Assembly: GCA_030150335.1 (NCBI GenBank)
Contig: JASLGC010000032.1
Span: forward strand, 1-14,226
Direction: 5' to 3'
From: Flavobacterium sp.
GTDB lineage: Bacteria > Bacteroidota > Bacteroidia > Flavobacteriales > Flavobacteriaceae
DNA length: 14,226 nt
Part shown: positions 13,059-14,226 of the stretch, in pieces
How positions within the stretch are numbered: the stretch's first letter is position 1
Layout: each line of letters starts with the position of its first letter
Position numbers and translations under genes: made by a program
The notes under the pieces: model-generated
Seen by the model: the letters and a program-made list of their open reading frames with translations, nothing else
Told to the model about the DNA's origin: nothing
Databases searched by the model: none

Positions 13059-14225
13059 TTATAACAAAGAAGTAGGGCAAACAAACTCTGTTTTGTCTAA
13101 ATTAGTTTCCTTGCTAATTGCGTTATATCCTCCAATAACATCTACGATATTACAAACCCCTTTTTTATACATAATAGAGGCAGCAATCATACTTCTGTAT
13201 CCGCCTGCACAATAGATAATATATTTGTTGTGCTTTGAAAGATTTGCAGATTTTTCAATTAAAGTATTTAAAGGTAAAGAAATTGAATCTTCTAAATGCT
13301 CAGATTTGAATTCATTTACTTTTCTAACATCTAAAAGAGTTGCATCCTTGCTAAAGAAAGCCTCGTCCATTTGCTTAGGTGTTATACGAGTAATTTTATT
13401 TATAGGCAATCCTGCATTAATCCAAGCTTCAAAACCACCTTTTAAATACCCGATAGTATGGTCATAACCAACACGTGATAAACGAATCATACTTTCCTCT
13501 TCCTTACCTTCATCAGTAATTAATACAATTGGCTGCTTGATATCACTAATCATCTCTCCAACCCATACAGCGAAAGGTCCATTCAATCCAATGTTTATAC
13601 TGTTTGGAATAAAACCTTCAGAAAAAGTTTGAGGATCACGTGTATCCAACAATAGTACCTCGTCTGTTTCAATGACTGCTTTAAATTGATCTAAAGACAA
13701 AGGCTTATTTGCTCTTTCTAATATATCATCTAAATGCTCGTATCCTTGAATGTTCATCAAAACGTTTTTAGGAAAATACTGAGGAGGAGTGGCTAAACCA
13801 GTTAATAATTCTTTGACAAACTCATCTTCAGTCATATCAGCTCGTAGTGCATAATTACTTTGCTTTTGATTACCTAAAGTATCTGTTGTCTCTTTACTCA
13901 TATTCTTCCCGCAAGCACTACCTGCCCCATGATTAGGATATACGATTAAATCGTCTGGCAAAGGCATAATTTTATTTCTCAAAGACTGATATAGATGTCT
14001 TGCTAATATTTCTTCTGTTACTTCAGATTTTACTAACTGTACTAAATCAGGTCTTCCTACATCACCTATAAAAAGTGTATCTCCAGTAATAATTGCATGT
14101 TTCTTTCCTTCTTCGTCAATGATTAGAAAAGTAGAACTTTCCATCGTATGCCCAGGAGTATGCAAAACTTGGATTTGAATATTTCCTAAAGTGAATATTT
14201 GATTGTCCTCTGCTATAATAGCAGA
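13059..14225 (-). CDS. MBL-fold hydrolase fused to two rhodanese domains, 5' end outside window
   Basis: The frame is open to the window edge; 388 C-terminal residues are visible, and a TTG at 14165 is only internal. The first part is the end of a metallo-beta-lactamase fold of the persulfide dioxygenase (ETHE1-like) group: VLHTPGHT (His22 as family metal ligand), TGDTLFIGDVGRPD (Asp49) and VYPNHGAGSACG (His99). Then come two rhodanese domains (about 178-275 and 280-372). The second has an active-site loop CAGGYRS (Cys339); the first has TDEGKEEE at that place and no Cys, so it is probably structural. Such fusions are thought to oxidise or transfer persulfide sulfur in the cytoplasm; exact substrates are uncertain. 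It precedes tyrA by 68 nt on the same strand. Confidence 0.9.
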   Translation of the reverse strand, partial: SAIIAEDNQIFTLGNIQIQVLHTPGHTMESSTFLIIDEEGKKHAIITGDTLFIGDVGRPDLVQLVKSEVTEEILARHLYQSLRNKIMPLPDDLIVYPNHGAGSACGKNMSKETTDTLGNQKQSNYALRADMTEDEFVKELLTGLATPPQYFPKNVLMNIQGYEHLDDILERANKPLSLDQFKAVIETDEVLLLDTRDPQTFSEGFIPNSINIGLNGPFAVWVGEMISDIKQPIVLITDEGKEEESMIRLSRVGYDHTIGYLKGGFEAWINAGLPINKITRITPKQMDEAFFSKDATLLDVRKVNEFKSEHLEDSISLPLNTLIEKSANLSKHNKYIIYCAGGYRSMIAASIMYKKGVCNIVDVIGGYNAISKETNLDKTEFVCPTSLL

Positions 14226-14226
14226 A

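Noticed and set aside
1..14226. CRISPR array, toxin-antitoxin pair or defence island
   Set aside because: No regularly spaced direct repeats, no paired small toxin/antitoxin genes and no nuclease/helicase defence modules were seen on either strand.

Overview
The window looks like ordinary chromosome of a Flavobacteriia member (phylum Bacteroidota), probably Flavobacteriaceae and perhaps near Myroides or Flavobacterium. The evidence is low G+C, A-rich gene starts without Shine-Dalgarno sites, several TAnnTTTG-type -7 promoter boxes, and Bacteroidota-typical families: a PCMD-domain exported protein, DUF3109, a stand-alone retropepsin-like protease, a lipoprotein with acidic residues after its lipid-bearing Cys, and an MBL-fold/double-rhodanese protein. 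The genus is a guess. No insertion sequence, phage, CRISPR array or clear recent transfer was seen.

Layout. (1) 2-2340, plus strand: the 3' part of an EptA/MCR-type phosphoethanolamine transferase, cut by the window edge, followed after 11 nt by an exported PCMD-domain protein and a strong bidirectional terminator. (2) 2361-4318, minus strand: a DUF805 membrane protein, then a cluster read as marC-like gene, 64-aa two-TM protein and small FAD protein, ending in its own terminator. (3) 4319-4840: a 522-bp gene-free gap holding a degenerate palindrome of about 80 bp. (4) 4841-5855: DUF3109 (plus) and a retropepsin-like protease (minus) meeting tail to tail with 1 nt between stop codons. (5) 5936-9050, plus strand: TatD-family hydrolase, acyltransferase, type I asparaginase (11-nt overlap), tRNA-Ser(GGA) and a terminator. 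(6) 9077-11681: envelope proteins, namely a lipoprotein of two repeated modules (minus), a divergent 94-aa exported or anchored orphan, and an FN3-like lipoprotein. (7) 11696-14225, minus strand: MBL-fold/rhodanese protein (5' end outside the window), prephenate dehydrogenase tyrA and a Dabb protein, with small hairpins in both intercistronic gaps.

How the genes relate. Most groups are housekeeping: amino-acid metabolism (tyrA, ansA), a predicted TatD nuclease, lipid acylation and sulfur handling. The EptA-like/PCMD pair and the exported proteins at 9.1-11.6 kb concern the envelope. I found no convincing new defence or mobile system. The observations most worth checking are the EptA-like/PCMD pairing, the palindrome near 4.5 kb, the two-repeat lipoprotein beside an orphan with a CWFC motif, and an identical 14-nt leader placed at the same distance before tyrA and the Dabb gene.
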